NCBI GenBank assembly: GCA_003224085.1
Contig: QHYK01000047.1
Span: 62,001-126,000, forward strand
Reading direction: 5' to 3'
From: Acidobacteriota bacterium
Lineage (GTDB): Bacteria > Acidobacteriota > Terriglobia > Acidiferrales > UBA7541
DNA: 64,000 nucleotides
Positions 11,547 through 21,426 of the stretch are shown piece by piece (the first letter of the stretch is position 1; the number at the start of each line of letters is the position of its first letter). Under the pieces are notes generated by a model, which made no database searches, was not told where the DNA came from, and saw nothing but the letters and a program-made list of their open reading frames with translations. The translations under genes were made by a program, and so were the position numbers.

Positions 11547-12413
11547 TTACGGAGCGATCGCTCGAGCCAGTGTCCCCCAATCGCCGTTGCGCCAGTCGTT
11601 CCGCGGTTCCGCCGCCGCCCGAGCGAAGGTCCACCATCGCACTCGGTCGTGATCGACGCCAAGCAGGTCTGCAAAACGCCGGATGGTTCCGTGCGGGTCG
11701 GAGAGCAGTCTTTCCTGGCAATTGAGCAGGTGCTGCGTGGCGTCATAGGCGGGATCTCCTACAAACGGTTTGGGATCGATAACCAGCCAGGGTTCGCGTT
11801 CTGCCCGGAGGACGTTGCCAGCGTGCAAGTCCGTCGCCAACAGCGCCTCTCTGGGCGCGCTACGCGGCAGCTGCTCAAACAGCCGCAGACCTTCTCGCAC
11901 CAATCCCGCATCAGGCCAATCGTCCGCGCGCGCCAGCGTCTGTTCGCTCCAAGAAGCCATCAGAGCCGACAAAGGGCGAAAGGGGTGATGTCTGGATGGC
12001 GAGCTCCACAAACGACGCAGCAAACCTGAAACGACCACGTCTTGATCCCACTCGGGCAGCGCGCGCAGGGATGTCCCTGGCTCGCAGCGCTCTAAGAGCA
12101 TGGCATTGAGATTATGGTCGGCCATGAGTAGCCGCACGGTCGGGTCTCCGTTCCAAAAGCGCAGGCCGTAGATTTCGTGCTCTCCCTCCATGTGGGGCAT
12201 ACCGACTTTCAGCACGGCAGGTGTGCCGTCAGCGCGCTGCACAGCTGCCACGTACGAGCAAGTTCCATCCACGCCGTCAAACGGCGCATGGAGCGTCAAT
12301 GACCATCGATGTTGCAGCCCTTGCAGCGTATCAGGCAAACAATCGAGCCACGATGCGCGCTCCGGGGTCTCGCGGCAGGCAGCCGCCAGCCGTTGTGAGA
12401 TTCTCAGCGTCAT
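11547..12413 (-). CDS. Aminoglycoside/hydroxyurea phosphotransferase family kinase (APH(6)-like)
   Basis: About 288 residues from ATG 12413; an upstream in-frame ATG at 12527 would add 38 residues of poor character, and the shorter form matches the 265-290 residue APH(6) family. Family features: AVLKVGMPHMEGEHEIYGLRFW around the ATP-binding Lys/Glu, the catalytic-loop LLATDLHAGNVL with Asp and Asn, and VIDPKPFVGDPAYD with the metal-binding Asp. Relatives phosphorylate streptomycin or related compounds; actual resistance cannot be inferred. It is separated from tilS by 154 bp and lies next to an insertion sequence. Confidence 0.85.
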   Translation of the reverse strand: MTLRISQRLAAACRETPERASWLDCLPDTLQGLQHRWSLTLHAPFDGVDGTCSYVAAVQRADGTPAVLKVGMPHMEGEHEIYGLRFWNGDPTVRLLMADHNLNAMLLERCEPGTSLRALPEWDQDVVVSGLLRRLWSSPSRHHPFRPLSALMASWSEQTLARADDWPDAGLVREGLRLFEQLPRSAPREALLATDLHAGNVLRAEREPWLVIDPKPFVGDPAYDATQHLLNCQERLLSDPHGTIRRFADLLGVDHDRVRWWTFARAAAEPRNDWRNGDWGTLARAIAP

Positions 12414-12613
12414 GCTTCCAATAGTAAGCCTTTCACGGAGACCGAACCTCGCGACACGACATCCCGAGGAAGGCTGTGGAAAACTGCAGAAAAGCGGTAA
12501 AGTGGCGTGCAGCGGTTCCGCATCCAAATATTTTTAGCCGACCAACCATCTGATTCCGTTCATCTTTTGACCTGGGGACGTTTAGGGAGCAAATTCGCAT
12601 TGTATATTTGCCC

Positions 12614-12642
12614 TTGACTTCCACCTTTGTCTTGTATATCGT
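12614..12642 (+). promoter_or_regulatory. Sigma-70-type promoter of the insertion sequence
   Basis: TTGACT at 12614-12619, 17 bp spacer, TATCGT at 12637-12642, ahead of the ATG at 12656. An AT-rich palindrome-like GTAATTATAC lies between. Confidence 0.45.
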
Positions 12643-12655
12643 AATTATACAAGAG

Positions 12656-12991
12656 ATGAGCGACTCCTTCAGCCGGTCCAAGCTTTCCGCCGTCGAGCGC
12701 AACTTCCGTTCCCAGATCGCGCAGCTCGCCTCCGGTCGATGGTTCCTGCGCGGCAATCTGTCAGAACGTTCCGGCAAGTGCGGCAAGGCGAATTGCCGTT
12801 GTGCCCAAGGGGAACTGCATAAGTCCTTGTATTTAGTGCACAGCCAAGATGGAAAACTGCGCCAGATTTGTGTCCCCAAAGCTTGGCAGGAGCGCGTTCG
12901 CCAAGCCGTCCATGATTATCACCAGATGCAAAAGCTGATTGAAGAAGTCTCCGAACTGGAGTGGAAGCGGCTCGAGGAAAGAAAACCATAA
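12656..12991 (+). CDS. DUF6788 family protein of the insertion sequence
   Basis: About 111 residues from ATG 12656 (an upstream ATG at 12608 lies within the promoter). Contains a small zinc-knuckle-like segment, [15 protein letters not shown], and a C-terminal coiled-coil-prone helix ([24 protein letters not shown]). Proteins of this type typically precede DDE transposases. Its 3' end overlaps the transposase gene by 31 nt in the -1 frame, suggesting translational coupling or a frameshift fusion. Confidence 0.75.
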   Translation: MSDSFSRSKLSAVERNFRSQIAQLASGRWFLRGNLSERSGKCGKANCRCAQGELHKSLYLVHSQDGKLRQICVPKAWQERVRQAVHDYHQMQKLIEEVSELEWKRLEERKP

Positions 12992-14229
12992 ACGTTCTCC
13001 GTCGCCTGATCGCCTATTCGGAAAAGGTCTTCCGGTTCTCCCGGGAGGTCATCGCGCCGCTCTCGGACAAGAGAAAGGAACCGCGTATCTCTACGGCGGC
13101 CGTCGTGAAGTCCGCGACGGTGTTGTTTTGGGCTCGCCTGGGTAGCATCAACGCCTGGGAACAATTGGGGAAGTCGCCCTTTTGGCCTCGCTGGCTGGGA
13201 GAGCCAGCCTTCAGTGCCGACTCCCTGGGCCGCGTTCATGCCCTAGTGGATGCCGACGGCCTTCGCCAAGGAATTCACATCCTCTATGAGCGCCTGAAAC
13301 GCAACAAAGCTTTGCCGGATATTCATGGCCTCGGCGTAGCAGTTTTGGATGGCCACGAAAGCCACGCCAGCTATTTACGCCACTGCCCCGGCTGCCTGCA
13401 GCGAACCATCCACGGTGAGAAGGGCGATCGGATTCAGTATTATCACCGGCAAGTCACGCTGATGTTGTTGCCGGGTGCGCCGCCCAACCGCCAGGCCGTT
13501 CGCCTGCTCCTGGATCATGAACCACAACGAAAGGGAGAAGATGAAGTGGAAACGGCCCTGCGCTTATTGACGCGCGTCCTGGTTGCCTATCCGCGCGCCT
13601 TCGATTTGGTGCTGGCCGACGCGGCCTATGCGGAGGCACCCTTTTTCAACTTTTTGCTCGCTCACGGCAAACACGCTCTGGTTGTTCTCAAGGACGAACG
13701 GCGCAATCTCTATCAGGATGCAGCCGGATTAATGGATCAGGCCGTCCCGCTACCCGGCAGCTATCGATCCCGCCAATGCTCGTGGTGGGATTTCCCAGAC
13801 TTGACCTCCTGGCCCCAGGTGCAGGTCCCGGTGCGCGTCGTTCGTTCCTTAGAGAACTATTCCATACGCCGGCAATCCGACAAGAAGGAGGAGCCGCAGA
13901 GTAGTGACTGGATCTGGGTGACCACGCTATCGGTGGCCCAAGCTCCTGTCGAGCGAGTCGTCCATTGGGGCCACCAGCGATGGGATATCGAGAATTATGC
14001 CTTCAACGAACTGGTCAACGAATGGCACTCCGATCACGTCTTCAAGCATAACTCCGAAGCGATGGAGTGCTTTTTGCTGGTGAACTTCCTCGCTTACAAC
14101 ATCTTTCATGCTTTTCTGGCGCTGAATATCAAGCCAGCTGCGCGCCAGGGCAAGAGTCAAATCTTTTGGGCCAAACTCATCGCCGCCGAACTTTATAGCG
14201 AGGTGATTCCCGCCAGCTCGTCGCCCTGA
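12961..14229 (+). CDS. DDE transposase (IS4/ISNCY-like)
   Basis: 422 residues. Catalytic DDE fold features: [12 protein letters not shown] (first Asp), [15 protein letters not shown] (second Asp) and [17 protein letters not shown] (the Glu in a YREK-like position). The GTG start at 12961 lies inside the preceding gene; an AAAGAAAAC stretch before that gene's stop could permit a -1 shift, but it is not a classic slippery heptamer. Appears intact. Confidence 0.85.
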   Translation: MEAARGKKTINVLRRLIAYSEKVFRFSREVIAPLSDKRKEPRISTAAVVKSATVLFWARLGSINAWEQLGKSPFWPRWLGEPAFSADSLGRVHALVDADGLRQGIHILYERLKRNKALPDIHGLGVAVLDGHESHASYLRHCPGCLQRTIHGEKGDRIQYYHRQVTLMLLPGAPPNRQAVRLLLDHEPQRKGEDEVETALRLLTRVLVAYPRAFDLVLADAAYAEAPFFNFLLAHGKHALVVLKDERRNLYQDAAGLMDQAVPLPGSYRSRQCSWWDFPDLTSWPQVQVPVRVVRSLENYSIRRQSDKKEEPQSSDWIWVTTLSVAQAPVERVVHWGHQRWDIENYAFNELVNEWHSDHVFKHNSEAMECFLLVNFLAYNIFHAFLALNIKPAARQGKSQIFWAKLIAAELYSEVIPASSSP

Positions 14230-14463
14230 GATTCTTTTCGCACCCTGGCCTGGGTATCTCTGCTCATCCTAAGGATCTCGACCGAGGTCTTGCCGTGGTC
14301 TCTTCCCAACGGCCCTGCCGCCCCTTTTTCTCTCTCCCGAGAGTCATGCGAATCAGCCGCGGATCTATGCAACAAGCAGAAACCGCCTAACTTGCTTGAA
14401 ATAGGCGTGATCCCCATGTCATCCCTTGTTCGTTGCGGAATGGCTGAGTGGCGTGAAACCATG

Positions 14464-14492
14464 TTGACAAGAAGAATTGAGTTTGACATACT
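14464..14492 (+). promoter_or_regulatory. Putative 16S rRNA promoter
   Basis: A perfect TTGACA at 14464-14469 with CATACT at 14487-14492 (17 bp spacing). A second perfect TTGACA at 14483-14488 overlaps the -10 region, so tandem promoters are possible. Transcription would start near 14499, about 190 nt before the mature 16S end. Confidence 0.6.
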
Positions 14493-14534
14493 CGATGGGC
14501 TTTGGAAGTGCCTTTCTGCTGGACAGGGGGGTAC

Positions 14535-14546
14535 GCTCTTTGACAA
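14535..14546 (+). promoter_or_regulatory. boxA antitermination element of the rRNA leader
   Basis: GCTCTTTGACAA closely matches the bacterial rrn boxA (E. coli TGCTCTTTAACA), bound by NusB/NusE to make rRNA transcription terminator-resistant. Position between promoter and 16S is as expected. Confidence 0.7.
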
Positions 14547-14630
14547 CCGATACGATGTGCCAGAATCTGTTCGAAACCATCCGGGTTTTCGAGCGCGGAT
14601 GGGTTGAGTAATTCGAGCGATCAACAATTT

Positions 14631-14681
14631 GCTTGAGCAAGGCTGGCCTCGGTGCAAACCGGGGCTTTTTTATGCTCAAGC
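14631..14681 (+). terminator. Nested leader hairpin with terminator-like core just before 16S
   Basis: Outer 9-bp perfect stem GCTTGAGCA (14631-14639) with TGCTCAAGC (14673-14681) encloses an inner 7-bp GC-rich stem (14646-14652 with 14659-14665) followed by six T residues. The inner part looks like an intrinsic terminator, the whole like a pre-16S processing stem. It ends only 8 nt before the predicted mature 16S 5' end. Confidence 0.6.
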
Positions 14682-14689
14682 GACAGGCT

Positions 14690-16217
<1,528 letters not shown>

Positions 16218-16460
16218 CTAAAGAAAATGCTGGTGGAACCCGCTAAAGGTGTGCGGGCGATGCCAGCCCCTCGGTTTACCCAAAGCTGCCTAAAGGCGGC
16301 GGAGGGCGCGAGCCGGGGAATGCATCCAAAGTCTCACGGCTTTGTTTGCACGCTGCGAGTTACTCGCTGCCCCTCTTTGGCTTCGGCTGGAGTCGCGGAA
16401 GATTGGGCAGGTTCTGGCAGATCGCTATCGGTTGGCATAAGGGCGAAAATTGTGAGTGTA

Positions 16461-16492
16461 GGGGCCGGGCTGCGACCCGGCCTCTTTTTTTT
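16461..16492 (+). terminator. Rho-independent terminator after 16S
   Basis: GGCCGGG (16463-16469) pairs with CCCGGCC (16476-16482), 6-nt loop, then a run of eight T. The 16218-16460 stretch between the 16S end and this hairpin shows no tRNA, so the 16S transcript appears to end here. Confidence 0.85.
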
Positions 16493-16565
16493 GCCGTCGA
16501 GAAATTTAGGCTTTAGGACCAAAGGCGTGCCTTCTCTTTAGACTTTAGAGTCTCCCCCATTTACG

Positions 16566-16787
16566 TTACGGGCGTCTCTCCGTCTTGTTCCATACCCAGC
16601 GGCCGATGTATTTTTCATTGTCGCTTCCGCAACCGGTGTCCGGTAGACGTCGTTGCTGTGCTTCCTCAATCTTTTCCTCCTCGTGAAAGGCGTTCAAAAA
16701 CTTCCGCGCCGCTTCTGGAGAAGGCAGCTCATGTCCAACAAGCTCCGCCAACCGCACATCGCTGCGCCGGTGTGCGAAATCGTCCAC
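16566..16787 (-). pseudogene. N-terminal fragment of an IS1380-like transposase
   Basis: A 73-residue frame containing DFAHRRSDVRLAELVGHELPSP-type sequence (in part LVGHELPSPEAARKFLNAFH, then EEEKIEEAQQ), which resembles the early region of IS1380-family transposases. The rest of the transposase is absent. Recognised by sequence memory only. Confidence 0.5.
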
Positions 16788-16937
16788 GCACTTAAGTCTT
16801 AGTCTTAGCCACCGACTGAGTCCCCAGACGTCATCGTTATCAACGGATCGAGGTTACGCTTCCTTACTTCCGCCTCCAGCCACTTCCGGATACAATCCAG
16901 TGTTTCTCCAAGCATTCAGAAAGAGCACCGACCGCCG

Positions 16938-18377
16938 ATGCGCGAAATTCAGCTCCACAATACTCTGTCCGGAAAACTCGAACCCTTCGTCCCTCAAAAG
17001 CCGGGCGAAGTGCGCATGTACACTTGCGGCCCCACCGTCTACGATTACGCGCACATCGGCAACTACCGCACCTTCGTGTTCCAGGACATGCTTCGCCGCT
17101 TCCTCAAGCTTCGAGGATTCCAACTGACCCACGTCATGAACCTAACTGACGTGGACGATCGCATCATCGCCAACGCCGCCGCCGCGGGAAAAGACATTCG
17201 CGGCTACACCGAGAAATTCGTGCAAGCTTTCTTCGAGGATTGCAAAACCCTCAGCATCGAAGCACCCGAGCACTGGATTCGCGCCACCGACCACATCGAC
17301 GACATGGTGAAGCTTATCCAGCGCCTTCAGGAAAAAACCTTCACCTATTCGAGCGAAGGCTCCATCTACTACCGCATCGCCAAGTTTCCGAATTACGGAA
17401 AACTCTCCAAGATCGATCTCACCGGCATCCAAGCCGGCGCCCGCGTGGACAACGACCGCTATGAAAAGGAAAGCGCACGCGATTTCGCACTCTGGAAAGC
17501 GCCCAAGCCCGGCGAGCATTTCTGGCAAACGGCCATCGGCCCCGGCCGTCCCGGCTGGCACGTCGAATGCTCCGCCATGGCCATGAAATATCTCGGCGAA
17601 ACGCTCGATATTCACACCGGGGGCATCGATCTGGCCTTTCCGCATCACGAAAACGAAATTGCCCAGAGCGAGGCTGCCACGGGAAAACCCTTCGCACGCT
17701 ATTGGCTCCATGCCGAACATTTGCTCGTTGACGGCGAGAAAATGTCCAAATCGCTTGGCAACTTTTTCACCCTGCGCGATCTTTTCGCCAAGGGCTACAA
17801 ACCTTCCGCAGTGCGGCTGGCTTTGGCTAGCGTCCCTTACCGCAAACAACTGAATTTCACGTTCAACAGTCTCCGGCAGGCTGCCAGTGGGATTGAGCGC
17901 CTGCGCAATTTTGCCGACCGCCTCCAACAGGGAAAATTTCCGGCCGGGAAAACGGAAGGTATGGCCGCGCGGATTGTGCAAGCAGAGCAGGAATTTGACG
18001 AAGGACTCGCCGACGACCTGAACACCGCTCGCGCGCTGGCCGCAGCCCACGAATTGATGCGTGTTGCGAATGTTGCAATGGACAAAGATGAGTTTCTCCA
18101 GGGTGATGTAGCCCCGGCGCGGCAGTTTCTTGCGACATTCGATAAAGTTTTCGCCGTGCTCGAAGACAACGACGCGCAGAAACTCCAGGCGCTCGGATAC
18201 GACAGCGTGCAGGCCGGCTTGAGCGACGTGGAAATCGAAAAACTTATTGCCGACCGCACTGCCGCGAAGAAAATGCGCGACTTTGCGGCCGCCGACCGTA
18301 TCCGCAAAGAACTCGCGGAACGTGGTATAATATTAGAAGACACGAAAGACGGCACCGTCCGCTGGAAACGCAAGTGA
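16938..18377 (+). CDS. cysS: Cysteinyl-tRNA synthetase
   Basis: 479 residues, usual length. Class I HIGH-type signature HIGN at 39-42 after the zinc/cysteine-binding YTCGPTVYDY, further zinc ligands in GWHVECSAM and the HHENEIAQSE segment, and KMSKS at 268-272. Charges tRNA-Cys in the cytoplasm. Two intact tRNA-Cys(GCA) genes and several tRNA-Cys fragments occur elsewhere in this window. ATG 16938 begins MREIQLHNTLSG, the expected N-terminus. Confidence 0.97.
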   Translation: MREIQLHNTLSGKLEPFVPQKPGEVRMYTCGPTVYDYAHIGNYRTFVFQDMLRRFLKLRGFQLTHVMNLTDVDDRIIANAAAAGKDIRGYTEKFVQAFFEDCKTLSIEAPEHWIRATDHIDDMVKLIQRLQEKTFTYSSEGSIYYRIAKFPNYGKLSKIDLTGIQAGARVDNDRYEKESARDFALWKAPKPGEHFWQTAIGPGRPGWHVECSAMAMKYLGETLDIHTGGIDLAFPHHENEIAQSEAATGKPFARYWLHAEHLLVDGEKMSKSLGNFFTLRDLFAKGYKPSAVRLALASVPYRKQLNFTFNSLRQAASGIERLRNFADRLQQGKFPAGKTEGMAARIVQAEQEFDEGLADDLNTARALAAAHELMRVANVAMDKDEFLQGDVAPARQFLATFDKVFAVLEDNDAQKLQALGYDSVQAGLSDVEIEKLIADRTAAKKMRDFAAADRIRKELAERGIILEDTKDGTVRWKRK

Positions 18378-18588
18378 CCTTGAATTTCAAAACTCGGCCC
18401 CCGTACCTCCCGGGTTTCTTCCCGCCGGCCGCCCTGCGGCCAAACCTCTTCGGCGTTGACTTAGCTTAATTTGTTCGCAGGCCGGTTGCGGAACCATCCG
18501 AAGCCGAAAAAAGCGTCTGTCGCGCCTGCCCTTTCTCCGCGCAGTTTTTGATCCACGCCAACCTGTGATTTCTTTATTGGAGGAGGAA

Positions 18589-19938
18589 ATGCCAACGACT
18601 TTGGAAGTAAAGACACCCCAGCTCATTACCGCGCTGCCTGGTCCGAAAGCGCAACAAGTCATCGCCGCCGACGCCAAGTTCATGTCGCCGTCGCTCACCC
18701 GCGAATACGCGCTGGTGGCCAAGAAAGGCCACGGCGCAATCGTCGAAGATGTGGACGGGAACTCGTTCTTGGATTTTGCCGCCGGAATCGCGGTTTGCTC
18801 TACGGGCCATTGCCACCCGAAAGTGGTGGAAGCCGTCCAGAAACAGGCCGCGGAACTGATTCACATTTCCGGGACGGATTTTTATCACCATCACTTGCCG
18901 CAACTCGCGGAACTGCTGGTTGCCACGATGCCGGGAAAGGACGCCAAGAAAGTATTCTTCGGAAATTCCGGCACGGAAGCCGTCGAAGGCGCGATCAAGC
19001 TCGCGCGCTATGCCACCAAGCGCGACAAGCTCATCGCGTTTTACGGCTGCTTCCACGGGCGCACACTCGGCTCGCTCTCGCTGACGGCGTCGAAAAACAC
19101 GCAACGGAAAGGTTTCGGCGGCTTGCTCGCCGGTGTCGAGCACATTCCGTTTCCATACGCGTACCGTTGCCCGCACGGCCACACTTCGGAAACGTGCGGC
19201 ACGGAAATTCTCGAACTCCTCGAGCAGCAAATGTTCAAGCGGGTGTTTGCGCCGGAGGAAGTCGCCGCCATCATAATCGAGCCCATTCAGGGCGAAGGCG
19301 GCTTCATTCCCGCGCCGGCATTTTTCCTTCAGGAATTGCAACGCATCTGCAATCGCCATGGCATCATGCTGGTTGTGGACGAAGTGCAATCCGGAGTCGG
19401 CCGCACCGGCAAGTGGTGGGCCTACGAACACGCCGGCATCGAGCCGGACATCGTTTGCATTGCCAAGGGCATTGCCAGCGGCATGCCCCTGAGCGCATTT
19501 GTCGCCAAAGAGAGCGTGATGACCTGGAAAAAGGGATCTCACGGTACGACCTACGGCGGCAATCCCGTTTGTATCGCTTCGGCGATGGCCACGCTCGACC
19601 TAATCGAAAACGGCTACATGGAAAATGCGCGGAGGATGGGTGAGTACATCTTTGCGCGCATTGGCGATTGGCCGAAGGGCTTCAAAATCGTTGGCGAGGT
19701 GCGCGGCAAGGGTTTGATGATTGGCATCGAAATCGTGCGCGATCAAAAAACCAAAGAAAAGGCCGCGGACTTGCGCGACGCGGTCATCAGCAAGGCATTT
19801 CACAAAGGGTTGCTGACGCTCAGTTCGGGCGAGAACACCATTCGCATGTCGCCGCCGCTACTGATTGACGAAGAGCAGGCCGACTTCGCGATTCGCACGC
19901 TCCAAGAGTGCATCGGCGAAACGGAAAAAACCATTTAA
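18589..19938 (+). CDS. Class III PLP-dependent aminotransferase (4-aminobutyrate/acetylornithine type)
   Basis: 449 residues from ATG 18589, preceded by a strong GGAGGAGGAA Shine-Dalgarno (an ATG at 18565 is upstream of it and rejected). Class III features: GNSGTEAVEGAIKLAR, FYGCFHGRT, IIEPIQGEGGF, VVDEVQSGVGRTG, and the PLP Schiff-base lysine K293 in CIAKGIASGMPLSA, then GTTYGGNP. Converts an omega-amino acid plus 2-oxoglutarate to a semialdehyde and glutamate; GabT-like is my best reading, but argD-like or lysine 6-aminotransferase cannot be excluded. Confidence 0.85.
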   Translation: MPTTLEVKTPQLITALPGPKAQQVIAADAKFMSPSLTREYALVAKKGHGAIVEDVDGNSFLDFAAGIAVCSTGHCHPKVVEAVQKQAAELIHISGTDFYHHHLPQLAELLVATMPGKDAKKVFFGNSGTEAVEGAIKLARYATKRDKLIAFYGCFHGRTLGSLSLTASKNTQRKGFGGLLAGVEHIPFPYAYRCPHGHTSETCGTEILELLEQQMFKRVFAPEEVAAIIIEPIQGEGGFIPAPAFFLQELQRICNRHGIMLVVDEVQSGVGRTGKWWAYEHAGIEPDIVCIAKGIASGMPLSAFVAKESVMTWKKGSHGTTYGGNPVCIASAMATLDLIENGYMENARRMGEYIFARIGDWPKGFKIVGEVRGKGLMIGIEIVRDQKTKEKAADLRDAVISKAFHKGLLTLSSGENTIRMSPPLLIDEEQADFAIRTLQECIGETEKTI

Positions 19939-19983
19939 CACCGAGGACTCTGAGAACACAGAGTTCAGAGAGAAGAAATAAAT

Positions 19984-20025
19984 AAATCCCGCGTCTTTCA
20001 ACCTGAGTCGCGGGATTTAATTTTT
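19984..20025 (+). terminator. Rho-independent terminator after the aminotransferase
   Basis: A perfect 10-bp stem AAATCCCGCG (19984-19993) / CGCGGGATTT (20009-20018), 15-nt loop, then AATTTTT. Confidence 0.85.
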
Positions 20026-20123
20026 GATTTCCTATAGTTCATCAAAGAGTGCGGTTCCCAATCGAGAATCATGCCGAACTTTTCTCGATTGATGTTTCAG
20101 GTAGTGCGCTGGGGAAAAAGGGC

Positions 20124-21208
20124 CACTGCCGCTGGAGCAGGTGCTGAAGTACGGCGCGCAGATTGTGGATGCACTGGACAAAGCGCGCGGCGACCAGACG
20201 GTGTTTGCGCAACGCTTTGATGCGAGCAAATTCGAATTGACGGGAGAAGCGTCGCCGATATTGACGGAGATTCAATATGAACCTCGAATTGCGCACGCGG
20301 TGTTCTCAGTCTTCGATGACAGGGTGCTCGTGGAACAGAGCGGGCCGGAGTTTCGCTGTCCCAGCTGGAATGGTTCGACCGAAGCGATGAAAAAGCCGGA
20401 GCCGTGGGAGAACCGGCCGTTTACTCCAACGTGGATCTCGCGCCCAACGGAAAATCGGTCGCGGTCGACAAGACCGATACGGGAAATCAGAACGCGGACG
20501 TGTGGATTTATGAGCTGCAGGGTGAAAGCACGAAGCGGGTGACGTTTGACCCGGCCATTGACGCCATGCCGGTGTGGAGTCCGGATGGGACGCGCGTGGT
20601 GTTCTCTTGCAGCCGAAAAAAGACATGCGACATATATATGAAGACCACGGACGGGGCGCAGGAAGAAAAGGCGATCGAAGAGACGCCGGCCCAGGACAAG
20701 TATCCGAGCTCATGGTCGCGGGACGGGAAATTCATTCTATACACGCGCGAAACGGAGCTTTGCTTTTTAACTGTCCCTGATTGGAAGAGCCAGTTATTCC
20801 TGAAGGCACCTTCCGCTGTAAAGAATGGGCAGTTCTCGCCGGACGGCAAATGGGTAGCGTATGCCTCCAACGAAAGCGGGAAATGGGAGTGTCACATCGT
20901 ATCCGGGTGCGCGCGGGAAATGTCAAGTGTCCAACGCAGGAGGCAACCAGCCGCGGTGGAGAAGCGACGGCAAAGAGCTTTTTTACCTTGACCCAGAGGG
21001 AAAAGATCGAGGCGGTGCCCGTGAAGGAAGGAGCAAACTTCAATTCCGGAGCACCGGTGGCGCTCGTCAAGGCGAACGCCAGAGAGCCAGTGGCTCTGAA
21101 CTGGTGGCCTATGACGTGACCCGGGATGGCCAGCGATTTTTGATCAATACCGGTGTGCAGGGTGAAGTCCAGCCGATGTCTGTCGTTTTGAATTGGCGGC
21201 AAACCTGA
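20124..21208 (+). pseudogene. Remnant of a serine/threonine kinase with TolB-like propeller
   Basis: Begins with LPLEQVLKYGAQIVDALDKA, the helix before the kinase catalytic loop, then jumps directly to the propeller start FDASKFELTGEA, so the catalytic loop and C-lobe are deleted. Propeller repeats follow (FDPAIDAMPVWSPDGTRVVF, SWSRDGKFILYT, QFSPDGKWVAYASNESG), then the frame breaks near 20930 and again near 21050-21110 before ending in DGQRFLINTG...VVLNW. Acidobacterial kinase-PD40 proteins have this architecture. Several indels make it non-functional. Confidence 0.75.
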
Positions 21209-21426
21209 ACAAGTGACGGTGGCGGCGGAAAGCAGCCCCGGGGTGTATGAGACTCAATCTCCGCCAGGGGCGGACGGGATGGAGAGCCGAGGAAGGCGCG
21301 TGTCATCGGCTCAGGTTGTCAAATTGGGACAGCACGCCGCATTGGAATCCCTTGCCAATTCAAGATGAGGCTATAGAATGCAGGAGCGAAATCGCTTCCA
21401 GGGTTTGAAGAGGAGCGTGTGTCCTC

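Larger units (their letters stand above)
12568..14421 (+). mobile_element. Insertion sequence with DUF6788 protein and DDE transposase
   Basis: Two overlapping genes at 12656-14229 bounded by an imperfect inverted repeat: TGACCTGGGGA at 12568-12578 and its near-complement TCCCCATGTCA at 14411-14421 (10 of 11 match), giving about 1.85 kb. The repeats are short, and no target-site duplication was confirmed, so the exact ends are tentative. It sits between the aph-like gene and the 16S leader, and the right repeat ends 43 bp before the rRNA promoter. Confidence 0.6.

Noticed and set aside
12608-12655. Upstream ATG for the DUF6788 gene
   Set aside because: It falls inside the -35/-10 promoter; ATG 12656 is better placed.
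16218-16937. tRNA or 23S gene after 16S
   Set aside because: No cloverleaf and no 23S 5' sequence could be found; the interval holds a terminator and a transposase fragment.
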